A DNA stretch of 64,000 nt from contig OW121846.1 of assembly GCA_933228895.1 (NCBI GenBank), positions 145,966,746 through 146,030,745 on the forward strand. The letters are read 5' to 3'. The position numbers and the translations under genes are program-made. The notes beneath the pieces were generated by a model. It was not told the origin of the DNA. It searched no databases and saw nothing but the letters and a program-made list of their open reading frames with translations. Below are positions 48,004-58,571 of this stretch, piece after piece (the first letter of the stretch is position 1; every line of letters starts with the position of its first letter). Origin of the DNA: Platycnemis pennipes. Taxonomy: Eukaryota; Arthropoda; Insecta; Odonata; Platycnemididae.

Positions 48004-49593
48004 TCATCGAAAAACAGTGTGACTTTCTTTGCCTCGAAGTGAGCATAAGCGGCATCTGGCTTTCTTTCCTCTCTCTATCCAGTGCTCGTTATCTCTCGCG
48101 TCAAGGCGAACGATGCTTGTTGACGCAGCAGCAGGCCAGCCTAGCAGGCTATAAGTGGGTTGATTCTCATCCCTAGCGGCCCCCAAAAGATTTCTCACGA
48201 GTGCCAAACGAAAATCACGATGGATCATCTTGCTCCCTACAGAAACAAAGGCAATCCAGGAATTTAGAATAGTCAGATCAAGGAGGTGAAAGAATAATTT
48301 TTTCGTCCACTTCCTAGTTCGTCTGCTAATGGAGTAACTATTAGCCATTCTGTCGGATTTATCAACGTAACCCATATGTTTGTTGTAGTCTGTTATGACT
48401 CCAGGTTTCAGTGCTTTCCCCTGGCTATCACAGAAATTCCCCTCCTCAGGTGGCACATGCATATTTGTCAACATATGGACATTTCTTTTCTCTCTCCAAA
48501 TCATCGCCGTTAGATCTCGTCTGCATCTCACCTTCACATCTCCGCATTTCATTTTCAATTTCTTGTCTTTGAATTCTTTCGGCAAACCAATTCGATTTGC
48601 TCTAACTGTCCCACAGCAATTTATTTTTATTTTCCTTAGGTCATCGAAAAGTTCAGGAGAGGAAAAAAATTATCCATCATAAGCTTATGCCCCCTTCCTT
48701 CCTCTCTTCTCATCAATGTTTTCACTGTCGCATGCGTAGCTGTTATGTGTTTCGCTGTGTTTTGCCTGTCCTTCCCCAAGTAAACGGTCATATCAACTGT
48801 ATATCCCGCTGAGTCACACAGTTTATAGATTTTTATTCTGAACCTCTTATGTTTTTTTGGAATGTATTGCTTGAAAATCACTCTGCCTTTGAAAAGAACA
48901 ATGACTTCATCCACTGCTAGATACTCTGAAGGCCTGTAAAGTTTAGAATATTTATCATTGAGAACATCAAAAAGTTTTCTTATCTTCCAGAGTCTATCAT
49001 AACTTTCATCATTCCTGTTCGGTTCATTCTCATTGTTTGTGAAATGCAAAAATCTAAGGATGTGTAAGAACCTATCACGTGCCATTGCATTACCATAGAA
49101 AGAGGGTGTAAAACTGTTCCAATCGTGCCCAATAGTCTTTCAAAGAATCTCGGATATCATGTCCCATTTGAATCACAATTGCCAAAAAAGTACACTTTTA
49201 GGAGTCTTTTATGTCGGGTTCCGGAGATGATCCAACTTCCATTTTCTGAAGAAACTGGGAGTAGTATCTGTTTGTCTCAAGCACTAGCAGAGGAATAACT
49301 TCTTGAAAATAAAGGAAAAATACTTTCAAGGGTGAGGAAGTTGCCGTGATATTAGGAGCTTCAATTGCATTCAATCCCTTTTCACCACCGGAAAAAATGA
49401 AAGGATGCTGAAATACGTAGCTCCTTGACTTTTTCACCCACTCCTTTGCCTCAGTTTGATTGACGTCTTGGTCGATGCCGCCGTCCTCTTCCTCGGAGCT
49501 GTCATTTTCGTCAGTAATCTGTGCATCGGAATCACTGTCTGGGAAAAGTTCCTGCGTAATTTCACTTTCCTGTAATTTTCTTTTGCGATTCAT
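48004..49593 (-). pseudogene. PB3 piggyBac-like transposase pseudogene
   Basis: The best start is the ATG at 49593 (MNRKRKLQESEITQELF), which opens the usual acidic N-terminus; the in-frame ATG further upstream gives an atypical hydrophobic leader. In order come RFLHILRFLHFTNNENEPN, YLAVDEVIVLFKGR (Asp 1), LMMDNFF (Asp 2), a frame change into SSPELFDDLRKIK, then NKHMGYVDKSDRM (Asp 3), WTKKLFFHLLDL and the zinc-binding tail CRLCSLRGK with KCNVGLCVDNCFK continuing past the stop at 48004. Breaks are a TAA near 49198, frameshifts near 49100 and 48665, and two stops in the tail. All three catalytic Asp contexts survive, which makes this the best-preserved piggyBac in the window. Confidence 0.88.
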
Positions 49594-49881
49594 GGTGATG
49601 TTAGAGTGCTTTTTCCTGAATAAAAATGCAGCGAATAAATACAAAAATATATGCACACAAAGATTTTTATGCAAGTGAGGTTTGCTTCGCATAGAAAACT
49701 TTCGATTACGAAATGTAAGTAATACATACCAAAATAAATGGAGCAGTCGATAAAAAGCCAGCCAATGAATCAGGATAGTTTGAGCAAATGCCTATAACAC
49801 TCGGACAATTTTGAGGGAACTGTTCACCATCGAAGTAGCAGGGGAACTAAAAAATCTTAGCCTAGAAGAGATAGCCACAGC

Positions 49882-50240
49882 GAGGGGAATCCAAGGCCTT
49901 AGCTTGTTGATGTATCCTCCTCAAATAAGTAAGGGCCAGCTTGAACGTCGAAAGGGGCTTGTGTTGAGTGAGGGGAATCCAAGGCCTTAGCTTGTTGATG
50001 TATCCTCCTCAAATAAGTAAGGGCCAGCTTGCACGTCAAAAGGGGCTTGCGTTGAGTGAGGGGAATCCAAGGCCAAAAGTTCGTTGTGAGATATATACTC
50101 GTAAGGAAGTGCCAGCGCAGCGTGTCAAAAGGGGGAGGTGTTGAGCGAGGAGGGGAGTTCCAAGAAAACGTTTGTTGTTATAGATACTGCCCAGGAATAA
50201 GGGGGCGGGCTAGCAGGTCAAAAGGGACATTTGTTGAGAG
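49882..50240. repeat. About four tandem units of 88-92 bp in the PB3 5' region
   Basis: Units begin GAGGGGAATCC at 49882, 49970 and 50058 (exact 88-bp spacing) and GAGGGGAGTTCC at 50150. The first two are nearly identical and the last two diverged. Each carries GGGCCAGC-like and GTCAAAAGGGG blocks. Confidence 0.9.
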
Positions 50241-50392
50241 ATAAATAGTCCTGACATAACTACACACTCCAACCACCATCATAGAAGGAGCGGGGAATAA
50301 CTCAAATGAAGTGGGAACGAAAGTTCCCATTCGGCCAGCGGGACCCACTCCTTGCCGGGAACTAAAGTTCCCTTTCGTTCGATAAAGGTTAA

Positions 50393-51514
50393 TTTTGTCC
50401 GTGGAGTGAATTTTTTCATATTGAAGCGCTAAAAATAAGCAATAAAGTTGAATTGTTTTAATGTTTCTTATATTATTAAATCGACTATGCAACCTAGCAA
50501 GGCTAACTAGCTTCAATATTGTAATTAAAATTATAAAGCAAACATACCAGCATAAAACGGTGGGAACATCACACAGAAAATGGCACCATGTAAGTCTCTT
50601 GCAGATTATTCCCGTGTAGGAGGAGCAAATGATTCTCTGCAACAGCCAGGGCCTTTCAAAACGTCTTCTCAGGACATAAAATCACCTTATATATAGGTCT
50701 AAGTAGTGAACTACAAAAAATACAGAAAAAACTGGTGTAAATTTCAGCTGTGACTTATAGCTTTGCGACTGTGTGGCATCTATACGATTAGAATGGGCAC
50801 GAGTTAACGCAACTGGAGCGGACAAATGTAGAAGCCGCAGAGGACACCGGTGTCCGCCTTTGCGGCAGGGGCGGATCACGTTGGTGCCGGAGAGAAAATA
50901 TATATGTTCGCTGCTAAAAAGTGTATTACATACTAAGTATAATTGTTTTAAGACCATAGTATTTCACTACGTTCATTTACTTCTCAATTAATATAAATAT
51001 CTAACAAAATTTGATAAATCAAAAAATACCTGGTAGTAAAAACGTTGTTGATTGCTACGCTAACACGTGGACACTGCTAGTTAAAATTGTTAATAACAAA
51101 AATAAATAAATTTTTTTGGTGATTTTCTATTGCTCAACACTACTTGCAAATATACATGCATTAATATGTCAATTTGGCCTGAGTGGACATTTAAAAAAAA
51201 AACCGCGGTCAACCTGTTAAAAAGCAGTTTCTAAGTTCTTGATAGTCTAATATCGCCGTGAATGGCTCCGTCATAAGAGAAAAGGCGTTGCATAATGTAT
51301 AAGTTTGGGAATTATGGATTTGACACCCTCCAATGGTTGGATGGGTTGGCTGAAACATTGGTAGAAATATGTCGTAAAAATAAATCAGGACAGCTCTTAC
51401 TTTAAGAAATAATTAATGATATTGCTCTGATTCAGTTTATCGAATTTTATTATTTATATATTTACTTTATATTGTTAAAGTATGCATGTGAAACTGAAAA
51501 TTATCCGCTATTTG
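50393..51514. other. No gene seen
   Basis: Non-coding by inspection. Around 50845-50870 GGACACCGGTGTCC forms a 14-bp palindrome within a GC-rich patch. The 5' end of PB2 might lie here but was not recognised. Confidence 0.4.
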
Positions 51515-51580
51515 TATTTTCCCACAATTTACACTTTTTTCTAGTGCTACCTAGAAAAGTGTAAATAAGGGGTTTTACTG
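51515..51580. mobile_element. Second copy of the CAGTAAAACCCC MITE end
   Basis: It matches the end at 3840-3911: CTAGAAAAGTG then AAGGGGTTTTACTG, closing at 51580. The following dinucleotide is CA rather than TA. Confidence 0.6.
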
Positions 51581-51839
51581 CATTTACTTTGGGAAAAATT
51601 TATGATATTCCACTATGAGGACATGATGAAAATAAAAACTATTTGTGAACACAAAAGTTTTATATTCTTTTTATGGATTTGCGAATAGTGTCCGTGAATA
51701 CTCGAATACCTTGAATAATGGAAAATATTCGAATTTGAGATCTCGATTAGTGGTGCTAATTAACATTAAACTTACTGTTTAACTACTGTTAAACTTACTA
51801 CTTAGAAATCAGAGGTCAGCATAAGTAAAAAATTAAAGA

Positions 51840-52170
51840 TGACATCCTCAGCAAACCAATGTTTAAAGATCTTGCAGCAAATTGTCACAGCATTGTGTGT
51901 TACTTTAAGCATTCCACTAAAGCAACGAAACAACTGAAATTGGCCGAGGTACAGCTGAATATTAAAGACCATAAGCTAATCCTGGATGAACCTCCAAGGT
52001 GGAACTCCCTTTTGCAAATGATGAGGTGTCTTCTGGAGCAGATGCGAGCAATAGTATTAGCTGCCTCTAACCTGAGTTTTGATGTAGAAATAACTCCACT
52101 ACTGTCCGTTGCAAAATTCCATCACCCGAGTTTGAAGACTAATATCTCAAAGACGGCTCAATGGATTTAA
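51840..52170 (+). pseudogene. hAT (ZBED-type) transposase fragment
   Basis: The open frame from 51859 reads CHSIVCYFKHSTKATKQLK, then DEPPRWNSLLQMMRCLLEQ. The spacing of (I/V)V..FKHS.. and (P/T)RWNS...ML..LLEQ is characteristic of hAT transposases just before the third catalytic region. Only this middle part, about 100 residues, is present; neither the BED zinc finger nor the C-terminal dimerisation domain is visible. It is a relic. Confidence 0.78.
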
Positions 52171-52341
52171 AAATGAAGTACACCAAATTAAAGCAAGTTT
52201 AATTTTGCATTTAGTGATAGCATACAAAGCTTTTCACCATTCGTAATAAGTTTTGTCCTCACCTTGGCCCCTCTACATTATAGGCTTAACACGGCTCAAC
52301 CTCGACCAGACTATCCATCCAAACATTAATTTGCATGACGG
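52171..52341. other. Junction between hAT scrap and Gypsy integrase
   Basis: No feature seen. The integrase frame is lost near 52345, so the Gypsy 3' end and its 3' LTR are missing. Confidence 0.4.
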
Positions 52342-53240
52342 CTATCCCATTGTTGTGTGGGGTGTAATCCTAGAGTTAAAAAGGAAATGAGGCAAGGCTA
52401 CATTTAATGGGATACCATTTTCCAGCATAGTTTTAATTTTATTTTTGAAACACTTTACTAAGTTCTCTGCTGCTCCATTTGTGGCTGGGTGATAGGGAGG
52501 GGAGAATAGAGTGTCAATCTCATTAATTTGACAGAATTCATCGAACAGGCCTGATGTGAAAGAGGACCCATTGTCAGTTACTAACTGTTCTGGGAGTCCA
52601 AATGTTGCAAACATGTCTCTCAGATGGAGCAGAATCTCATCAACCCCTCCATTACGCAACTGCTTGACTTCGGGCTGTTTTGTGCAAGCGTCAACTGCCA
52701 CTAAGACTGTCTTACTGATCCTGCAAGATCCACATGGAGCCTAACCCATGGTTTTTCAGGCCAGCTCTTTAACGGTGCCCTATGGGGCATCGGCTTGTGG
52801 GCCAAACATGTAGCACAAGACTTGGCTATTTCTTCTATATCCTTGTCCAATGATGGCCACCACACATATGATCTGGCCAATGATTTCATCTTAACAATAC
52901 CAAGATGGCCAGAATGAAGTTCTTCCAGAATTTTTTCCCTAAGAGAAGTTGGAACTACTACCCTTTTTCTCCACAATACACAGCCCTGTTCCACACTTAG
53001 TTCATTAGCCCTGCTCTGGTATGCCCTGAGATTGTCATCACATTCCCCAGGCCATCCATGCATGCCACAATGTAGCACCTTACTCATGACCTTGTCTCGC
53101 CGTGTTGCATTGCTGGCTTCCACTGCTGTCACTGGCAAAAATTCCATTTCCCCTGTCTGCAAGTGTGAGATGTCTTTGATTTCCATTCCTTCCTCTACTA
53201 ATGGCAAGGGAGATAATCCATCTGCTACCCTATTTTCCTC
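52342..53240 (-). pseudogene. Ty3/Gypsy integrase
   Basis: The minus strand reads, from 53240, EENRVADGLS (end of the RNase H tether), then a zinc-binding HHCC module with LHSGHLGIVKMKSLARSYVW and CATCLAHKP, and then the rve core. The core has VHVDLAG-like RLHVDLAGS (Asp 1), VTDNGSSFTSGLFDEFC (Asp 2) and PATNGAAENLVKCFKNKI (Glu). The order matches K02A2.6-type Gypsy integrases. A frame break falls at about 52701-52710 between the first core strand and VAVDACTKQPEVKQL. The C-terminal chromatin-binding part is missing. It is inactive. Confidence 0.87.
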
Positions 53241-53250
53241 TGTCTAAATA

Positions 53251-53330
53251 CAGGGTTTATAGGAACCTGGAAATCCTGGAAAACATGGTGAAGTCAGGGA
53301 AAATGAAAATGAAAACCCCTATAAACCCTG
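53251..53330. mobile_element. 80-bp CAGGGTTTATAGG MITE inside the Gypsy element
   Basis: CAGGGTTTATAGG at 53251 and, read inward from 53330, CAGGGTTTATAGG are identical 13-bp ends. The interior has CCTGGAAATCCTGGAAAAC and GTCAGGGAAAA motifs like other CAGGGT elements in the window. It sits between the RNase H remnant and integrase. No clean target duplication was seen. Confidence 0.75.
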
Positions 53331-53379
53331 TAATATATCTTATTTGGTAGTTATAACCCTGAAGTATGATTGCCCATCT

Positions 53380-54330
53380 TTGCAATCGATTTGAGCATAA
53401 TTTGTCTCAGCAGCACTCAAGGAGCGAGAAGCAAAGGTAATGGGTTGCTCTATAGCACTAGGATAGGCATGCGATATCCTAAACCATTGGGGGAGGCATC
53501 ACATTCCAAAATTACTGGCAAAGAAGAGTCAAAATGGGCTAAGACTTGTGTAGAGGTGATAGAATCCTTGACCCTGCCAAAGGCTACCTGACACTCCTCC
53601 GACCAACTCCATTCAGCCCCTTTCTTTAAGAGCCCATGTAGTGGAGACAGAATCGTAGCCAAACCAGGTAAAAACTTAGAGTAATACCCTACCAACCCCA
53701 GAAACGACCTTAACTGGGAGACATTGCTGGGCTTTGGGGAATTGGTAATGGCATAAGTCTTGCTGGCAGTAGCATGTAAACCATCTTTGTCTACTTTATG
53801 CCCTAGGAATTCCATGGATTCCTTCATTAACTTGCATTTATCTTTGTTAATCTTTAACCCCCTCCCTAATAAGCTTTTAAATAGCTGTCTTAGATTTAAC
53901 AAATGCTCCTCACCATCTTCCCCAATAATTATTATGTCATCTTGGAAGCAAGCCATGCCCTTCAATCCCTGTAAAACCTGGTCCATAGTTCACTGGAAAA
54001 TGGCAGGTGCTGAATCAACCCCGAAAGGTAACCTGCTGTAGCGGAAAAGGCCTCTGTGAGTGTTGATTGTGCACATTTCCTGTGACTTGCTGTCTAACTG
54101 TAGTTACTGGAATGCGTCGTTAGGTCTATGGTAGAAAATCTCTTCCCACCCTGTAGTTTAATGAACAATTCTTCCACCCTAGGCAATAGATATTGCTCCA
54201 AATGAGGGTTTAGCATTATTTTAAAATCTCCACAGATTCTGACTGTACCATCATTCTTAGCTACTGGAACAATCGGAGTGGCCCACTCACTATATTTGAC
54301 TTCATAAATGATTCCCTGACTCATTTACCT
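53380..54330 (-). pseudogene. Ty3/Gypsy reverse transcriptase and RNase H
   Basis: Minus strand: GIIYEVKYSEWATPIVPVAK, then VRICGDFK, RFSTIDLT (motif A Asp), a frame break near 54095, LFRYSRLPFGV-like sequence, a stop just before 53986, then ACFQDDIIIIGED (motif C, FQDD in place of YVDD), LGHKVDKDGLH, QLRSFLGLVGYYSKFLPG (thumb) and SLPVILECDASPNGLG (RNase H start). RNase H continues in another frame to about 53380 with ITFASRSLSAAETNYAQID. Multiple frame breaks make it dead. It lies immediately downstream of the protease part in the element's orientation. Confidence 0.87.
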
Positions 54331-54461
54331 TTGGAGCTCTTGCTCTACCTTGTTCCTCAAAACAGAAGCCAATGCTCGGGGACAACAAAACACTGTCTTT
54401 GCCCCTCTCGTTTCAAAGCCAACTTCGCACAGCTACCCTCCAAGAGTCCTAAACATCAATT

Positions 54462-54780
54462 TCATAAGCCCTTAAAGGTTTCCCAAACCTGGCTAACCTT
54501 TGTAGTGTTCTCTACCTGCACTCTATTCATAGGTTTAGAGACGTTTAGCTTCCGAAACCAATCCCCCTCCAAAATCAGCAGACCCCCATTTTTGACTACA
54601 AATAAGGTAAGTCTATATGAACTACCCTTGTGCTTCACTACGACACAGATAATCGCCGCAGGGTGAATTATTTTGTTTGAGAATGACCTGAGCTTCACGT
54701 TGGTGTTTTGTAAAGAGAGGTGGTGGAAATGTTTGACATAAAGATTTGATGTTGCAGGAATTGCGGACTGGCCCTCCCCG
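54462..54780 (-). pseudogene. Ty3/Gypsy protease C-terminal part
   Basis: Minus strand: VKLRSFSNKIIHPAAI, VVVKHKGSSYRL, LFVVKNGGLLILEGDWFRKL. The G-(G)-LL-(L)-(G/E)-DW pattern is the standard end of a Gypsy retropepsin. The DTG active site should lie upstream but is not visible. The zinc-knuckle segment is only hinted at by scattered Cys residues near 54840-54900. Confidence 0.65.
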
Positions 54781-54930
54781 GGCGATTTCTCTTCCTGCCT
54801 TTCTCCGCACCGAAACCTTTTTCCAGCAGTCTGGAGCATGCAGCTGCATTTTACGAGGCGTTCTCCCTGGCCTCCGCCAACTCCACCGCCTTTGCGAAAA
54901 GCAACTTTTCATTCTCTAAATACAGCCTGA

Positions 54931-55317
54931 TCAAGGAATTCGCCGTATTTGCAGTGACGCAAAAGACTTTTCAAGCGTGCGGCGAACCCACGCACAGTCT
55001 TTCCGTTCCCTTGAGTACATTGCAGAAATTTGTGCCTTTCGGCAGTCACCGAACTTTCCGGGCTGAAATGGTTCCGTAATGTTTTTACCTACTCTGAAAA
55101 CTTTTAAGTCCCCCGGCTTTTTCAGCTCGCTCAAATCCCTTAGTTTACCGAAAGTCGTTTCTCCCATTGACGACACTAAAATGGCATTCTTCTTCTTCGC
55201 CTCATTCACAGTTACCCCATCCTTCAAATCATTCAGGATGAGATATTGCTCCAGCCGCTCCTCATATGACTCCCAACTTTCCTCTCCCTCCACAAAATTA
55301 TCCAACATATTCGGCAT
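54931..55317 (-). pseudogene. Ty3/Gypsy Gag N-terminal part
   Basis: The start at 55317 (MPNMLDNFVEGEESWESYEE) follows directly on TGGCGACGAGG, the usual leader of this Gypsy group. The protein reads WESYEERLEQYLILNDL, AKKKNAILVSSMGETTFGKL and FRVGKNITEPFQPGKFG, typical of the capsid region of K02A2.6-like elements. It runs to a stop near 54931 after LEKSFASLQIRRIP, shorter than usual, with internal deletion likely. Confidence 0.8.
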
Positions 55318-55470
55318 CCTCGTCGCCACTGTATGTACTGAGGAGCGAAGAACCAACAACACAACTCCTTGAGTCCTGGCGGGAGACTGCTGCAAAATGG
55401 CATCCACCCAACCACGTTTATTGCCACAAACAAGTGAGTGATGATATTCACTCCATACATCACACAGGGA
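55318..55470 (-). mobile_element. Gypsy leader and truncated 5' LTR
   Basis: TGGCGACGAGG (55318-55328, minus) is a candidate primer-binding site next to the end of the LTR. Upstream in the minus sense AATAAA (55417-55422) could be the LTR polyadenylation signal. The LTR is cut near 55470-55490, where Penelope RT coding begins on the opposite strand. No 3' LTR remains, so LTR identity is inferred from position. Confidence 0.5.
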
Positions 55471-55479
55471 AAATACACG

Positions 55480-56055
55480 ATATACAATTAGCTGAGAAAC
55501 TGAAACGTTTAACAATCCCCTTAAATTGTAAATTAGTTTCCTTTGAGATTTCTAATCTATTTACATCCATCCCCGCCTAGGAAGCCACACAACTGGCTAA
55601 AGACATTTTAGTACAGACGGACACTGACATGGATGAAATCAATCAAATATATTCCTTAGTGAATCTGTTTGTCGAGCAAAATTATTTCCATTACAACCAC
55701 AATATATACCAAGAACCTGGAGGTCCAGCCATGGGATCTCCTATATCCCCCCCCTTTTAGCTGAAATATTCATGAACAACCTTGAAGAGAACATTTCCGA
55801 TGCCAAATACAACCTGAAAGGGAATATCATCTATTAGTTTCGATGTGTATATGACATTGTCTGCTGCTGGGGTGGTACATACTAATAGGCAATTGTATAC
55901 CTTCATTTCACACCTCAATTCCTTGCATAGGAACATAACCTTCACCGTAGAACTAAAAACTAACCATTCTATTAATTTTCTAGATTTGGCAAACAAGAGC
56001 GAAGGCTCCAAATGATTTTTCTATCTACAGGAAACCCATTGCCACAGACCAAATA
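55480..56055 (+). pseudogene. Penelope-like reverse transcriptase fragment
   Basis: The plus strand reads LNCKLVSFEISNLFTSIP (palm motif A), then after a stop TQLAKDILVQTDTD, a segment with FVEQNYFHYN, and QEPGGPAMGSPISP (motif B). After a homopolymer frameshift come EIFMNNLEENI, RCVYDIV where the YxDD box should be (degenerate), then INFLDLANK and IYRKPIATD. The motif order and the GxAMGSP-type box are characteristic of Penelope-like elements. Several stops are present. It is cut at 56055 by a TA-preceded Tigger-like end. It is head-to-tail against the Gypsy LTR. Confidence 0.83.
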
Positions 56056-56142
56056 CAGTGGAAGCTCTATATAGCGAAAGCCCTCGGGAACTGAAAAATC
56101 ACTCCCTATATAGAATTTTCATTGAAATCAAATGTACTTAAA
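56056..56142. mobile_element. Tigger-like element end CAGTGGAAGCTC
   Basis: TA (56054-56055) precedes CAGTGGAAGCTCTATATAGC. The opposite end was not found; the sequence is interrupted by the next Tigger-like end at 56145. Confidence 0.5.
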
Positions 56143-56144
56143 TA

Positions 56145-57433
56145 CAGTCGGATCCGCATTTCAGGTCTTCGCATTTAACGTATTTCCGCATTTAACGTTT
56201 ATTTTTTGAGGTCCCGATTCATTCCCTATAAAAACAATGTAAAAATTGTCCTAAATTAGCGTCTCCGCATTCTGCGTTTTTCCGCATTCTAGGTCGTAAA
56301 AAATTTTCCCGCACAAGATTTTTTACCCAATTTAAGGTTTATTTAAGATGATTCATGCAAATGATTATCCATACATCAGTGATGACCTTCACCAGCATTA
56401 GTTTTCAATAGGTCGACGGTCCTTAAGGTTTTGCTTTAAGATGCTTGTATATATATATATATAATGAATGAATGTATAATGAACACACGAACATTAAGAT
56501 ATTGTATGCTCTTGGTAATACGTACATAAATGTAAAACCGCATTTTCCCCGATAGTAGGTTTAACCCAGTGATGATATGCCATATTACGCACTTGAAATT
56601 GTCGAAATTTTCTCCGGGCGCTGTGTAGATAAAATGAATGTGGAACTGCGCGCCATATGAGAAACTTGCATGTGCAGCAGCAGATTAATTTCTCAGAGCT
56701 ACAAATCAAAATTGATTGCTAAATAAGGCATTCTCATTATGTCGTACCATCAGTAATATTCTCATAATCAGAAAGTATCAATATTTTGCTAAATGAAATG
56801 TCGATCCTTCGTTTGTCTTTAATGATGCTATGATGATGATTTTTCGAGTACATAGCCCCTACACCTCGCTTTTACAGAATAAAATGGGTGTAAAAATGCA
56901 TCGAGACCACTGAGAAATATGTAAAAATGGAATTTTTAACGTTGATAACATCCACATTAATATTCCCAGTAGGAATTTTCCTTAACTCCATTTTTTTTAA
57001 GGAAAATTTCCAACATCTATTAGGTGCCGCAGTGGCAATGACAGTAAAATTTAACCCCAGAAAACGTGGAGGTTAGCTTCATGCTAAGTTACGGCCGCAA
57101 AAAAAAGGCAGGAGGGTTGAATTACAGTGTGTTTTGCCTGAAGTTTCAAATTACAGCATTTACGAGTTAGGGTTGGATGGTCGGTAGTAAGGGTTTATTT
57201 AGTTGCGTAACAGATTAAAGGAATACAATGTATTATATACACACATTTGAACCCAGTGAGAAGTGGCTCAGAAAAGAGAGTCGGCAACTTCTTTGAAAAT
57301 CATATGTTCCTCGGCAGTCGAGTCGGCAGTGTTACAAGAAAAAACTCTTCAACGAGACCACTGATCGACCAGTACCAGTCTCCAGGGTGCTATTGGTTTA
57401 TAGGGAGCAGAGGCTGCTGGCTTTGATTTTGGG
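56145..57433 (+). mobile_element. 5' end and leader of a Tigger-like element
   Basis: TA (56143-56144) precedes CAGTCGGATCCGCATTTCAG. TTCCGCATTTAACG-type repeats follow. About 1.3 kb of apparently non-coding leader (AT-rich, with a short TATATA run near 56450) leads to the transposase remnant at 57434. No right end was recognised. Confidence 0.5.
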
Positions 57434-58064
57434 ATGGCTTCAAAAAGGAAATCTCTTAGCTTCAAAGAGAAGAGAAAACTTATTGAGAAGGTGGATAAAA
57501 ATCCTCACTGAAAGAGAATTGACTTGGCAAAGAAGCTGCTCATGCCAGTGACAACATTGAACAGCATCATAATGAAAAGGGTAGCAATTTTAAGAGAATC
57601 CACAGCATTGGGTGTTTTATCTAAGCGTCGTAAGCACTCAAAAAATTCCATGTTTGAGGAACTGGAGACCCAATTACATTGCATTGGTGAGAAAGGCAAT
57701 TGTATCAATAAATTGTGGGCAGTAACAAGCCAAAATAAATTTGTTACAGGCAATCTATTTCGTTGCAAGCACATGGGAAAGTGTGAATAGTGCAAACATC
57801 AAAAATTGTTTTGCCAAAGGGAGGTTCATGAATACCACTGAAACAGAATGTGATTTGCAAACTTTTGTGGACGATAATGAATGGCAAACTTTGAATTCAG
57901 AAATATCGTTCAGTGATTTTGTTGAATGTGATGATGACCTGCAGACCAGTGGCATTGTTTCAATAGGGGAATTGTGCGGTACATCAAATGAAACAGGTTC
58001 TAACTGCTGTGAGGATGAGGAAGTGCCGACAGTGGCTACCTTTTCGGAGGCTGGTTGGACTTGA
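57434..58064 (+). pseudogene. Tigger/pogo transposase with the DDE core deleted
   Basis: The start at 57434 opens a CENP-B-like N-terminal helix-turn-helix: MASKRKSLSFKEKRKLIEKV, DKNPH, an in-frame TGA at 57509-57511, then KRIDLAKKLLMPVTTLNSII. The first DNA-binding domain is therefore nearly complete. After about 57790 the sequence jumps to a typical Tigger C-terminal acidic tail (TFVDDNEWQTL, DFVECDDDL, IGELCGT, CCEDEEVPT), ending near 58064. The second HTH and all of the DDE nuclease, roughly 250 residues, are absent, so this copy can at most bind DNA. Confidence 0.82.
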
Positions 58065-58571
58065 AAAATTGAAATCTTACTTTTCATCCATTGAGAACAA
58101 TCAATCTACTTGACTGACGGTTTCCATAACTGGAAAATGAGCTACTCTTAGTTACAGTAAAAAAAAATAAGTAGAGTAAAATTTCAAATTTTTAAAAAAA
58201 GTAGCTGTTCAGATATATAATTAGTCTCTCCTAAAAGTTTTAAGTTGATATTGAATTCCTGAGTAGTCAGAAGGCTAATGCATTGTCTTTTTGGTTAAGG
58301 ACCTTTCAGTTTTGGTTCATTTTTTATTTATTTTCGTTTTGTCACTGAATCCAACCTTCTTTGGGAAGAGCACATAAAACTAATGAAAATTTTTTATTGT
58401 TGTATGTGACCCCTTTTAGGTACTTTATATTATATTTTCTTTTCGTAGAAAGCTGTTCTAATCATTACAGACCCTAAAACCTCAAAAAAAACCTCATAAT
58501 GCTGTTGACCTCAGAAAAACGCTAATTTTGGCGAAAATAGGCCGATTTCCATGATGTGCATGACGTTCAAG
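58065..58571. other. No gene seen
   Basis: AT-rich; probably includes the 3' flank of the Tigger-like remnant. No terminal repeat found. Confidence 0.45.

Larger units (their letters stand above)
47600..50388 (-). mobile_element. piggyBac element PB3, full length with TTAA flanks
   Basis: TTAA at 47596-47599 and 50389-50392 flanks ends CCTTTAAAAGACGGCG and, read inward on the right, CCTTTATCGAACGAAA. The 2.8-kb length is normal for piggyBac. The interior has the transposase pseudogene and, on its 5' side, a four-unit minisatellite plus GGGAAC...GTTCCC inverted motifs (50311-50372). Confidence 0.78.

Noticed and set aside
54331..54666. Plus-strand ORF of 111 codons within the Gypsy element
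   Set aside because: Minus-strand frames at the same place encode the recognisable protease end; the plus frame is a shadow.
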